Source: Alphaproteobacteria bacterium (GTDB lineage: Bacteria; Planctomycetota; Phycisphaerae; UBA1845). Taken from it: a DNA stretch of 64,000 nt. The number at the start of each line of letters is the position of its first letter. Position 1 is the first letter of the stretch. Positions 1 through 8,827 of this stretch are shown in pieces. Position numbers and translations under genes: made by a program. The notes beneath the pieces were generated by a model. The model did not search any database, was not told where the DNA came from, and saw nothing but the letters and a program-made list of their open reading frames with translations. The stretch lies in contig JANQQE010000015.1 of NCBI GenBank assembly GCA_028285105.1, positions 62,001 to 126,000 of the forward strand, written 5' to 3'.

Positions 1-2931
1 GAATACCTCGTAGTCCGCGAGATTAAAGGCGCAGTTTCTGTCGAGATCAAACGGGCTGTGATCGATGCGGATATCGCACGTGTTGATGGCGATATATTCG
101 GTCGCGTCGATGTTGCCGTCGGCATTGACGGAGGCTGGCACCTGCATTGCGGAGAGCAGGCTCGAACCGTCAGCCGTCGGGTACGCTGCGAATGCAACGT
201 GTATCGTCTCGGGCAAAGCGCCGAATTCGTCGGTAAGGTTGATCGTGGCTTCAAGGAAACCTGAACCGCCCGCGGAAGTCACATCGGCACTTCCGCCGTG
301 GTCAAACCATCCGGACCAACCGCTGTCGTTTTCGTTGCCGACAAACGCGGACCAACCCGCCACCTGGCCAGCTTTCCCCCAAGGTGTACTTCCCATCGCA
401 CCCGGTGTGTCTGCGACAAGTAGAAAATGATCGTTGCCACCGCGTGCATCGAGTGCTGCAAGATAAAGCTCGTCACCGCTGATCCCGGCATGCAGTACCA
501 TGCCCGCATTCGAGTCGATCAGTATTGCGTTGGCGTCGAGCTGGCCGTCGAGTTCCCATTGCTGCGGCGGTTCTTCGCCGCCTTCGACCGCAACGTGCCA
601 ATCAGCCCCACCATTGTTGTCCCAGATACTCGCCCCATCGTTGAACACAAAGTCGAGTACTCTTGCCGATGAAGAAACCGGCACGGTGATTTCCCAAACC
701 GAATCAACCGCATTCCAAGTCATCGCGGCATCGGGCGAAATCGTTGGATCCCATCCATTGAATCCGTAGTGGAGGTAAACCTGACCGGCTGACTGCAACA
801 CGCGCCCGGATGGGTCGTACGTGATCGTGACGTTTTGACCGGCTTGCGGTGGATCGGGTGTGACCGTGACGACATCGCCCCCCGTTCCGCCGCCACCGAC
901 GCCATCCCCGATGTAAACGTGCTGGATGGGGCTGCGTTTAATGTTGCCCTTTCCGTCGACGGCTTCGACGTAGTAATCGATTAGAACTTCGCGCAAGTCG
1001 GTGACTTCAACGTAGTATTGATCTGCGATGTATTGCGGTAGTTCGAAGAAGTTGATCGTCGGATCGTTGTTGACGTTTCCCGAAGGGAAGTCGCGGTAAG
1101 TCATCGGTAGTGACTGCCATGACCCCACCTCAGCCCCGCCGGCGTACGTTTCGTTTTGCGAGGAAGTCAACGGATTCTCCCCATCGACATCAATGCGGTA
1201 TCTCAGCGTCACGCTTGCAATGCCTGAGACGTCGTATGCAAATGTCCATATCCAGAAGTCGCCATTGGAAACAAACTGCTGATAACCGTATTGCGGTCCG
1301 AAGTTGATCGAACCCGGGTTCCAAGGATGCCGCTGCGGTATCCAGATCGTTGGGGGTGTGGTATCGAGCGATCCGTCGCCAATGACTGTGTCGGCATGCT
1401 CGACGGCTTCGTTGCAGGCAACGGTCGGTTTGACTTCCATATCCACGGCTGTCCCGTAATACATGTAGCCGGAATTCAAGGAACCGAGGAAGTAGTGCCA
1501 AGCACGTTCGACGGCATTGGTAGATGCGCTTGGGTTCAGGATTTCGTTGATGTCCGCGGCACCGCCGATCTGCTCAGCCGTTTCGACGCGGTTTTGTGCG
1601 GCGGTGATGACAGCCCAATTGCGCTCGTCTTCAGCCCATCCACCCGGAATGTCGATCGCTCCGCCACTGACCAGCGGCCAATTCCAGTTGAGAAACTGCG
1701 GTGCGCCGAAGTCGCCATCGGCATTAACCCACGCGCCGTCCTCGACATGGATGATGTCATTGGCCGGCACTGGATGATCGGCGAGATACTCCTCGACGAC
1801 CGTCGCGGTATACCCAGCCGCCTGGGCTGCATTCACAAGATTCGGCGTGGCTTCCATGTAGTAGCTAAACCCACCGCCCCAGGCATTGTCGCCGTCGTGC
1901 GCGAACAGTACGAGCATCGGACGCGACGGATTGTTAAATGCATTCAGCGTGTCGAACGAACCGGTCCCCTGCGGGGCGTAACCATCGTCCCAACCGAGAG
2001 CCTGAGCGGCAGGAACCGCAACAACTGTATATGCCTGGCCGGTATCTGGATCGATATGCTGCACGCGATGGGGCGTGTAACCAAACGGCATCGCAGTCGC
2101 CGGAGAGCAGCCGCGGTCGATGTGCTTTCGGAAGTAATTGATCTGCGCGGGATTCAACTGGTCGGCAGCGTTCGGTGGATCGCAATTGATTCCGCCAGTA
2201 CCAAGGACAGTCGGGAAGTCCGCACAAGCCCGCGACACATGCTCGCCGCTGACGATGACCCATTCGATTCCTTCCTCGGCGAGAACTTGCACAAGTCGCG
2301 TGCTGAAAGCCATCTCGGGCGGGAATAGGCCCTTGGAAACTCCGGGCGACGCACCCCATGTATCGGTGTAGGTGGCTTTGTAAAGTTGGATTTCTTTGCG
2401 AACGGTCGCTTCGTCGCAGAGCGGCAGCAGCGAATGATGAAACGGGAACACCACGATGTCGCATCTCGGTTTGGAATGCCCCACCGTGTTCCACCGCCGC
2501 GCTGTGCTGAGGTGACTGTTCCAATTTGAACCGTATCCGAGTTGGTTTGCTGCACCAAGGCTGGCAACATTCTTGATCAGTCCACCGGAAAAGCTGATCT
2601 GCGCACCGGCTTCCGGATAGCCGCTGATCGCACCGATGGCGTCGGCGCAACGGTACTGATAAGCAGCCACTCGGTCGGCCCAACCGAATATGTCGCGCAA
2701 ATTGTTTTCGGGATGGGCGGCACCTCCGTCAGTCCGCTGGATTGATGTCCATGCGTCTTCGTATTGGTCGATACCGCTCGGCTGCTGATCGGGCCAATAG
2801 ATAGGTTGCTCGAGATGCCAGAGGTACGTGAAATGCAGGTTTTCGGCATCGGCTTGACGATGTGACGCCACGATGCAAGTCAACGCAACGGTGCGGGTAG
2901 CCAATCGCAACGAAAACAGTCGAAGTATCAT
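1..2931 (-). CDS. Secreted GH57-like glycoside hydrolase with CBM25-type and dockerin-like modules (partial, 3' end off window)
   Basis: The leftward frame is open from an ATG at 2931 to base 1 (977 codons) without a stop, so the C-terminus lies outside the window. The N-terminus is a signal peptide (basic start, hydrophobic VALTCIVA, then A-D-A). Next comes YLWHLEQPIYWPD (about residue 36), which resembles the GH57 signature WHxHQP. Then follow GLFPPEMAF (about 204) and FAHDGDNAWGG (about 344), typical of GH57 catalytic regions. About residues 680-790 form a CBM25-like starch-binding domain (YGFNGW). Residues about 797-895 form a second beta-rich, DOMON-like domain, and the visible end is a dockerin-like loop (DLDRNCAFNLADYEVF). 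GH57 enzymes are retaining amylases, branching enzymes or 4-alpha-glucanotransferases; which one this is cannot be read from sequence. A secreted starch-active role is inferred from the binding modules and neighbours. The first signature has Glu where His is usual. Confidence 0.85.
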   Translation of the reverse strand, partial: MILRLFSLRLATRTVALTCIVASHRQADAENLHFTYLWHLEQPIYWPDQQPSGIDQYEDAWTSIQRTDGGAAHPENNLRDIFGWADRVAAYQYRCADAIGAISGYPEAGAQISFSGGLIKNVASLGAANQLGYGSNWNSHLSTARRWNTVGHSKPRCDIVVFPFHHSLLPLCDEATVRKEIQLYKATYTDTWGASPGVSKGLFPPEMAFSTRLVQVLAEEGIEWVIVSGEHVSRACADFPTVLGTGGINCDPPNAADQLNPAQINYFRKHIDRGCSPATAMPFGYTPHRVQHIDPDTGQAYTVVAVPAAQALGWDDGYAPQGTGSFDTLNAFNNPSRPMLVLFAHDGDNAWGGGFSYYMEATPNLVNAAQAAGYTATVVEEYLADHPVPANDIIHVEDGAWVNADGDFGAPQFLNWNWPLVSGGAIDIPGGWAEDERNWAVITAAQNRVETAEQIGGAADINEILNPSASTNAVERAWHYFLGSLNSGYMYYGTAVDMEVKPTVACNEAVEHADTVIGDGSLDTTPPTIWIPQRHPWNPGSINFGPQYGYQQFVSNGDFWIWTFAYDVSGIASVTLRYRIDVDGENPLTSSQNETYAGGAEVGSWQSLPMTYRDFPSGNVNNDPTINFFELPQYIADQYYVEVTDLREVLIDYYVEAVDGKGNIKRSPIQHVYIGDGVGGGGTGGDVVTVTPDPPQAGQNVTITYDPSGRVLQSAGQVYLHYGFNGWDPTISPDAAMTWNAVDSVWEITVPVSSSARVLDFVFNDGASIWDNNGGADWHVAVEGGEEPPQQWELDGQLDANAILIDSNAGMVLHAGISGDELYLAALDARGGNDHFLLVADTPGAMGSTPWGKAGQVAGWSAFVGNENDSGWSGWFDHGGSADVTSAGGSGFLEATINLTDEFGALPETIHVAFAAYPTADGSSLLSAMQVPASVNADGNIDATEYIAINTCDIRIDHSPFDLDRNCAFNLADYEVF

Positions 2932-2980
2932 TTGCAGATATCCAGTTGAAGCCCCGAGGAACAATACGCCCCAATGTTCG

Positions 2981-2992
2981 TGGAACGTTTCA
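2981..2992. promoter_or_regulatory. Possible variant operator upstream of the GH57-like gene
   Basis: TGGAACGTTTCA is an imperfect inverted repeat 50 bp upstream of the GH57-like start. Its half-sites resemble those of the 13-bp palindrome found elsewhere in the starch island, but it lacks the central base. It could be a weaker site for the same regulator or chance; spacing changes usually matter for such proteins. Confidence 0.25.
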
Positions 2993-3099
2993 TGGAGTGT
3001 AACGCAGCGCGATCATTCCGCTCAAGGCCAATTCGCAATGTCGTTTCAGTTTCATTGAGTAAGTAACGCGCGTCGTTAGGCGAACACCGCGAACCGCCC

Positions 3100-3105
3100 T
3101 ATAAT
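3100..3105 (+). promoter_or_regulatory. Putative -10 box of the pullulanase promoter
   Basis: TATAAT matches the sigma-70 -10 consensus exactly and sits 70 bp before the chosen pullulanase ATG. No good -35 is visible (TTAGGC at 3076 is the nearest). The inferred transcription start (about 3112) falls just before the palindrome at 3125, a layout that suits repression by blocking elongation or initiation. Confidence 0.45.
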
Positions 3106-3124
3106 CGACAATAGATCGGGTTAG

Positions 3125-3137
3125 TGAAACTGTTCCA
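3125..3137. promoter_or_regulatory. Candidate operator, starch regulon copy 1
   Basis: TGAAACTGTTCCA differs at one base from the perfect palindrome TGAAACTGTTTCA seen at 8734. It lies between the divergent GH57-like and pullulanase genes, 37 bp upstream of the pullulanase ATG at 3175, and could serve both. An upstream in-frame GTG at 3124 would place this palindrome inside the coding region, which argues against that start. Confidence 0.55.
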
Positions 3138-3174
3138 ACAGTATGCTTCCAAGTGCCGAAAGAAAGTCGTTGAA

Positions 3175-6066
3175 ATGAAACATCTATTGAATCTCGCGCG
3201 TTTGTATCGAATCTCGCCGGCCTTGTTACTGATTTCATCCGTCGCAGTTGTAGCGGAAGAGGTGACGCTTCGATTTGAAATCGAACCACCGCCGAATTCC
3301 TCATCACGAACGATCCATTGGGGTTTGCAAGCCGGAATGATTCAGTTGGCCGCAGGCGAATTGAATCTCGAAGATTCCACTCAAGTTGAAAATCAAATCC
3401 AATTCGTTTCAGAACGCTCAATCAATACGAAAAACTTAGATGTATCGAATGCCAAAGTATTCTTGTGTATCAATAACGATCAACATATGTCGCACGTACC
3501 GAGTTTTGGCGATCTGTTCCAACAATTGAAATCGATACGATCCGGCAATTCCTGGCGCATCGTCGCAAAACAAGACGGCTGGTCCCGTCGAAAGTCAGGT
3601 ACTGACGATTCAATTCTGACCATTCACTATCACCGCTTTGACAATGACTATGAGAATGCAAGCCTGTGGACTTGGGACACCGACCACAAGCGGCAACCTG
3701 ATAAAAACGAGCTACTGCCCGTTGGCGATGATGATTTCGGTTTGGTGTTTCAACTTGACACCTCTCGATATGGCAGCCAATCAAGCGACATCGGCTTGCT
3801 TCCAAGGCGAAACGGTGATTGGCAATTTAAGGACGGCGGGGATCGTATCTGGACGCCTGGTATGGGGGGCGAAGTGTACGTTGTTCAGGGCGAGGACTCT
3901 GTACACGCGACGCCACCCGATTTGCGACCGAAGATTCAGCGCGTGACATTGGACGCCTCCAATCGAGTGAATGTTCGATTCACGCGGATGGTTCGATTAA
4001 ACGACTGGCCGGCGAATCGATTCAGCATTTCCAATGCGGCTGGATCGTTCATTGAGGCGAATGACAGGGGGATGCCATGCCGAGGGCTCGATTGTAACGA
4101 AATAAGAATCGACCTAGCTGGTGAGCTGCGAGTTTCCGACGGTCCATTTCGATTGTATGTGGATGGCGATCAGGGTCATCCGATCGAGTTGGGTGGGATT
4201 CAGAAAGACCCAAAGCAGTTTTTCGATCCGCACTTTCCACTAGGGCATTCGTACCATGGAAGCGCGAGTATCTTCAATTTGTTTTCGCCAACCGCCACCG
4301 CGGCGTGGGTTGTAATTGCTGATGACGTTACCGGTAGTAACAGTGTTACAGAACACGTGATGCAACCTCGGGGCAACGGCATCTGGAGCGCGTCCGTCAA
4401 GGGTGATTTGAAAAGTAAGTATTACGCATTCAAACTTGATGGCTGGGGGCTCGACAAGAATCGCGAAATCACCGACCCGTACACGCAATGTTCCCAGAAT
4501 CGGCACAAGCGCTCACTTATCTTTGACCAAGTCAACACCACTTCTGAATTCAATCCAAACGGTGAAGGCGTGCGTCAGCTTGAAGATGGGCCATTGGACG
4601 GTAATGCAATCATCTACGAGCTTCATGTTCGCGACTTTACGATCGATTCGCATTCGGACGTCTTGATGCGAGGCAAATATTGCGGGTTGAGCGAATCGGG
4701 TCGGCGGCTTAACTATGATCAATCGATCTCGACCGGCCTCGATCATCTCGTCGAACTTGGTGTGACTCATGTTCAGATCATGCCGATTCAGGATTTTGAC
4801 AACGATGAGTTCGACGCCGATGCGTATAACTGGGGATACATGCCGGTTCACTTCAATTCGCCAGACGGTTCCTACGCGTCCGATCCGATGGGCGATGCGA
4901 AGATTCGTGAAGTGCGGCAGATGGTCGATGCGTTGCACGCTCGCGGCATTCGCGTGATTCTCGATGTGGTATACAACCACACTTCGTCACTGTCATCGTT
5001 CGATCAGATCGCGCCGGGATATTACTATCGCCTAAACGATGACGGCAGTTACTCCAATGGGTCGGGCTGTGGCAATGAATTCGATAGCGAAGCGCCGATG
5101 GGGCGTCGGTTTATTGTCGATTCTTGTAAACACTGGACGCAATACTATGGCTTCGATGGATTTCGATTTGACCTGATGGGGCTTATCGATCTGGAAACCA
5201 TGCGGCAAGTCAAGACCGAGGTCGAAAGTATCAATCCGGCTGGCTTGGTGTACGGAGAACCCTGGACCGGTGGTGCGACGACATTGAATCCGGTCACCGA
5301 CAAGCACCGGGTCGCGGGCACCGGCATCGGAGCCTTCAACGATCACTTCCGCGATGCAATCAAGGGCGATCGAGACGGCGGTGCGTCGGGATTCATCCAA
5401 ACCGGCGATCGCGTTGATGGCGTCATCAGAGGCTTGGCTGGTTCAATCGACGACTGGGCGAAGAATCCGACCGACTCGATCAATTACTTTGCCGCTCACG
5501 ACAACTTGACGGCGTGGGACAAACTGCTTCAAAGCGTTCCCGATGCATCCGACGCCGAACGTCGCCGAATGATGCGTTTTGCCACGTTGATTTTGATGAC
5601 ATCGCAGGGGCACGTGTTCATGCACAGCGGGCAGGAGATGTGTCGCACCAAGAAGGGCCACCATAACAGCTACAATCAACCCGACTCAATCAACATGATC
5701 GAATGGCGTCGAAAGAAAGAATACTTCGATGTATTCGAATACAACCGCGGAATGATCGCCGTCCGAAAAGCACATCCTGTGTTTCATCTCAAGACTGCCG
5801 CTGAAATCCGTAAACGAATTCGTATTTCAAAATCGCCGACCGATCGCTGCATCGTCTATCGAATCGACGGAAGAGGTCTTGAAGGCGAAACCGCTCAAGA
5901 TGCGATGGTCTTGCTGAACGGCGAATCGAAACCGACCGAGTTCAAGCTTCCACCCGGCGAATGGTCGGTCTATGCCGATGTAAAGCGCGCATCGATTGAA
6001 CCATTGCGAACGCTTAACGGCAAAGCGCAACTGCCTGCCCATTCCGGAATGTTGCTCATGCGTTAG
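3175..6066 (+). CDS. pulA: Secreted type I pullulanase (GH13) with CBM41-like domain
   Basis: A 963-residue protein that should hydrolyse alpha-1,6 branches in pullulan, amylopectin or limit dextrins outside the cytoplasm. The start ATG at 3175 gives a clean signal peptide (MKHLLNLARLYRIS, then LLLISSVAVVAEE). The in-frame GTG at 3124 is rejected because the operator candidate lies there. Around residue 150 the motif IHYHRFDNDYENASLWTWD, followed by IGLLPRRNGDWQFKDGGD, marks a CBM41/PUD starch-binding domain; a CBM48-like domain follows (about 380-440). The catalytic barrel shows YELHVRDFTID, DVVYNHTSS (about 597), FRFDLMG (nucleophile Asp666), YGEPWTG (acid/base Glu695) and AAHDN (Asp776). 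YxxHVRDF and the GEPW motif are typical of type I pullulanases. There is no dockerin-like repeat, unlike its neighbours. The gene converges on the amylase gene with a 4-bp gap. Confidence 0.93.
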   Translation: MKHLLNLARLYRISPALLLISSVAVVAEEVTLRFEIEPPPNSSSRTIHWGLQAGMIQLAAGELNLEDSTQVENQIQFVSERSINTKNLDVSNAKVFLCINNDQHMSHVPSFGDLFQQLKSIRSGNSWRIVAKQDGWSRRKSGTDDSILTIHYHRFDNDYENASLWTWDTDHKRQPDKNELLPVGDDDFGLVFQLDTSRYGSQSSDIGLLPRRNGDWQFKDGGDRIWTPGMGGEVYVVQGEDSVHATPPDLRPKIQRVTLDASNRVNVRFTRMVRLNDWPANRFSISNAAGSFIEANDRGMPCRGLDCNEIRIDLAGELRVSDGPFRLYVDGDQGHPIELGGIQKDPKQFFDPHFPLGHSYHGSASIFNLFSPTATAAWVVIADDVTGSNSVTEHVMQPRGNGIWSASVKGDLKSKYYAFKLDGWGLDKNREITDPYTQCSQNRHKRSLIFDQVNTTSEFNPNGEGVRQLEDGPLDGNAIIYELHVRDFTIDSHSDVLMRGKYCGLSESGRRLNYDQSISTGLDHLVELGVTHVQIMPIQDFDNDEFDADAYNWGYMPVHFNSPDGSYASDPMGDAKIREVRQMVDALHARGIRVILDVVYNHTSSLSSFDQIAPGYYYRLNDDGSYSNGSGCGNEFDSEAPMGRRFIVDSCKHWTQYYGFDGFRFDLMGLIDLETMRQVKTEVESINPAGLVYGEPWTGGATTLNPVTDKHRVAGTGIGAFNDHFRDAIKGDRDGGASGFIQTGDRVDGVIRGLAGSIDDWAKNPTDSINYFAAHDNLTAWDKLLQSVPDASDAERRRMMRFATLILMTSQGHVFMHSGQEMCRTKKGHHNSYNQPDSINMIEWRRKKEYFDVFEYNRGMIAVRKAHPVFHLKTAAEIRKRIRISKSPTDRCIVYRIDGRGLEGETAQDAMVLLNGESKPTEFKLPPGEWSVYADVKRASIEPLRTLNGKAQLPAHSGMLLMR

Positions 6067-6070
6067 TCGC

Positions 6071-8449
6071 TTATTGCCCCGGACCTTCGACGCGCGGGCC
6101 GATGTATGCCCAGTCATCGACATTGACGTTTGAGTCGCTGTTCAGGTCGGCATTGATCGTGCAATCAGGACCGCCACCCACGCAGCGTTGGAAGAGAGCC
6201 ATGTCGAACAAGTCGCTCGTGCCATCAAAATTCACGTCTTCGGGCGTCCACTGGAATACGGTGACGCTCATCTTCGGAACGGTGATAAATGCAGAATTCG
6301 CATAACCGTCTTTGATCACGCTCGTCGTGGTGATCATGCCACCGTTCCCAAGTCCTGTCCCGCCGTAAACACTAGCTTGGCTGTTGAAGATTTCGCGCCA
6401 TGCTCCCGGTTGCTGGAACCCGATGTGGTAGTTGAACTCATCGGAATTATTGAGACTGATGACGATCAGCAATACATCGCCCTCGCCATTCCAACGATGC
6501 ATTCCGATGATGTCATCGCTGTCATTGAGGTGATTGATCTGATAGCCCGCCGTGCTGCGAAGCGCGGGGTGCGATGTTCGCAATGCAATCATGTCTTTGA
6601 ACGCCTGCATGTAATTGCCATAGATACCCGGTTTGTTCCAATCGAGGCGGGCCTCGTACTCGCCCGGTGCGTCCGCCCCAAAATCGGTGTCTTCGAGAAA
6701 CTCCGCACCCATCAAGAACACCGGTGTACCGGGAGAAAACATGTTGACGCCATGACCGATGAGCGTGCGACTACGCGCAAATTGGTCATCGTGCGGGAAC
6801 GATGGATCGATTGTCTTGACGATGCGCTGCCCGCCACTGGTTGGCCAGGCTTCGTCGTGCAGTTCGAAATAGCGAATGAGTTTTCCGATGTCCTGCGACA
6901 CACCGTCGACACTACTGGTGATGAAGTTGTTACCCGAATCGTTCAAACGCCCCAGCATCGTCGCGCGAAGTTCGGACATGTTCGCATTGGACGATGCCGC
7001 GCCGAAAATCGCATCGCGAACCGCATACTTATGGCGATCGTGGTATTGCGCATCAAAGCCGGCTCCACCATCTGCAATGGGGCGTGTGTGGTAGGTGTTA
7101 TCCGGAAGTTGTTCGGCATATACAAATTTATCCGAGCGACGCTTACTCAATGCATCGTTTAGCTCTTGCATCTGCGCCCAACCCGATCCCTGACCGTTTG
7201 GCGGATGCATGAAGTCCGTACCATCCACACGAAATCCATCGAGGTGGTATTCCTCAAACCATGCCAGCGCCGCATCGACGAAGTAGGAACGAACTTCGGG
7301 TCGATCGAAATCCGGCTGAGAACCCCACGGCGTTTCGAAAGCAGGTGAATCGAAGTAAATCTGCGAGCCCGTGTAATCCCAGAGAAAATTATCCGAACCG
7401 GAAATATGGTTGGGCACGTAATCCATCGTCACCGCAATACCGGCTTGGTGAAGTTGATCGACCATGTATTTGAGGTCGTCCGGATCGCCGTAAACGGATT
7501 CAGGGGCGAATGCCGTGATGGGGTTGTATCCGCCCGACCAATCCCAGGGGAATTCCGTGATCGGATTGAGTTGGATCACATTGACGCCAAGATCAATCAG
7601 ATGATTCAAATGCAAATCAACGACATCGCGATATGTTCCAGGGCGGTTCACACCCCCGTCGTTACGTCCTGAAAAAGTCCCGACATGCATCTGGTAGATC
7701 ACCATCTGATCAATGGGCGGCGGAGTATAATCATCATCGCCCCAGACGTAAGTCCCAGGATCGCGAACGACCGAATTGTACGAAGCACCTGGGTTGAATT
7801 GTCGCGAGCGTGCGTCGGGCTTCCAATTCGAGCCGTCAAAAATGAACTTGTATTCGTCGCCCTCGTCGACGTTCGCGACCTTGCGGGTAAAGTATTCGCC
7901 CAGGCCAGGTATTTTGGCCATCGGGTCGGACGACGAACTCCATCCGTTGAATTCGCCAGCCACTTTGGCTGTATTTGTTCCAAGACCCCAAAGGCGAAAG
8001 ACCGCGCCACCGTCCGATGTCAACGTTGCGCCAAGCGGGGCGTGGAACAGCAAGACAAAGTTGATACCCCATCCGTCGGCCGGTGGTGTATCGGACATGC
8101 CATCCGGGCCGAGGTAATCGACATCTGTCCCGTCGGTGATTTCAAAATAGTACTCAAAGCCTCCGGTCGGAGAAGTCGCCGGAATGGTCGCAGTCCAAAG
8201 GTCATGCGTTCCTCGATCGCCGGTGTAACTCGCATTGATCCAATTCGCGCCATCGTCAATGGTCACCCGTACACTCGTCGCGTCGAAATCAAACGTTTGC
8301 AGCTTGACGTCGAACGATTCGCCGTTGATCGGACAGATCGGATCGCGATCGTGAAATGCCAGGTGCGAAATACCGTCCCACTCAACGGTGTTGTCGTGAC
8401 CGGCTGCCGGTGCCATCAAAGCGATTGCGAGAAACAATGAAGCATTCAT
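6071..8449 (-). CDS. Secreted GH13 alpha-amylase / branching-enzyme-like protein with CBM48 and C-terminal dockerin-like repeat
   Basis: A 792-residue secreted protein. The start at 8449 (MNASLFLAIALMAPAAGH) gives a signal peptide and has GAAAGAGA about 10 bases upstream; an upstream in-frame start adds 19 residues with no signal. After an Ig-like N-terminal domain, a CBM48/isoamylase-N-type domain appears (FRLWGLGTNTAKVAGEFNGW, about 170-250). The GH13 barrel has YQMHVGTFSG, DYVPNHISG, GFRVDGTD (nucleophile Asp409), VYAEQ (Glu446) and ELHDE (Asp532). The layout resembles 1,4-alpha-glucan branching enzymes and maltooligosyl trehalohydrolases, but secretion points to hydrolysis or transglycosylation of external glucan. 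The end carries D-V-N-F-D-G-T-S-D and LNSDSNVNVDDWAYIGP, a dockerin-type pair of calcium loops. The exact bond specificity is uncertain. Confidence 0.9.
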   Translation of the reverse strand: MNASLFLAIALMAPAAGHDNTVEWDGISHLAFHDRDPICPINGESFDVKLQTFDFDATSVRVTIDDGANWINASYTGDRGTHDLWTATIPATSPTGGFEYYFEITDGTDVDYLGPDGMSDTPPADGWGINFVLLFHAPLGATLTSDGGAVFRLWGLGTNTAKVAGEFNGWSSSSDPMAKIPGLGEYFTRKVANVDEGDEYKFIFDGSNWKPDARSRQFNPGASYNSVVRDPGTYVWGDDDYTPPPIDQMVIYQMHVGTFSGRNDGGVNRPGTYRDVVDLHLNHLIDLGVNVIQLNPITEFPWDWSGGYNPITAFAPESVYGDPDDLKYMVDQLHQAGIAVTMDYVPNHISGSDNFLWDYTGSQIYFDSPAFETPWGSQPDFDRPEVRSYFVDAALAWFEEYHLDGFRVDGTDFMHPPNGQGSGWAQMQELNDALSKRRSDKFVYAEQLPDNTYHTRPIADGGAGFDAQYHDRHKYAVRDAIFGAASSNANMSELRATMLGRLNDSGNNFITSSVDGVSQDIGKLIRYFELHDEAWPTSGGQRIVKTIDPSFPHDDQFARSRTLIGHGVNMFSPGTPVFLMGAEFLEDTDFGADAPGEYEARLDWNKPGIYGNYMQAFKDMIALRTSHPALRSTAGYQINHLNDSDDIIGMHRWNGEGDVLLIVISLNNSDEFNYHIGFQQPGAWREIFNSQASVYGGTGLGNGGMITTTSVIKDGYANSAFITVPKMSVTVFQWTPEDVNFDGTSDLFDMALFQRCVGGGPDCTINADLNSDSNVNVDDWAYIGPRVEGPGQ

Positions 8450-8827
8450 GATTGATTGGTCTCTTTCAACTAAACGTGTCGACTCGGGCGAAATCACCCT
8501 CCGCAACGGATCGAGACTCTGACCGCATCTTTGTCAAAGTCGTTCACTTTCGAAATCAGTTTGCCCGGAGTTTGTCGTTTTCGTTTGCCGATCCTTGCGC
8601 CGATAATGAATCGCGACGCAGCCGGCACCCCTGTGGTATTATAGACATAGGATCATAAACGATGAAGTCGAAAACGGCACGTCAAAAGTTCGATTTGTAA
8701 GGCGCGTATTCAATGGATGGCACTTCAGTGGCGTGAAACTGTTTCAAGTTCACATGGGTTATGGGCGGCCCGATCTTGGTGCGCTAATTGTTGAGCAAAT
8801 CAACTTAATTTAGAGGAATGCCAAATC
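8450..8827. other. Divergent intergenic region between amylase and esterase
   Basis: A 378-bp space without a convincing gene. It holds the perfect palindrome at 8734-8746. TATTAT at 8637 is a weak -10 candidate on the plus strand. TTGACA on the minus strand (8532-8537) could be a -35 for the amylase gene, but no good -10 accompanies it. Confidence 0.5.
8734..8746. promoter_or_regulatory. Candidate operator, starch regulon copy 2 (perfect palindrome)
   Basis: TGAAACTGTTTCA is a perfect inverted repeat around a central T. It sits 81 bp upstream of the esterase start and 284 bp upstream of the divergent amylase start. It is the best-matching member of a four-copy set (3125, 8734, 12655, 16000). 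Confidence 0.6.

Noticed and set aside
1291-2328. Long open frame on the plus strand (345 residues)
   Set aside because: It lies opposite the GH57-like gene, has no recognisable motif, and is best explained as an antisense shadow.
6188-7162. Plus-strand open frame of 324 residues
   Set aside because: Antisense to the GH13 amylase whose catalytic motifs are in the minus frame.
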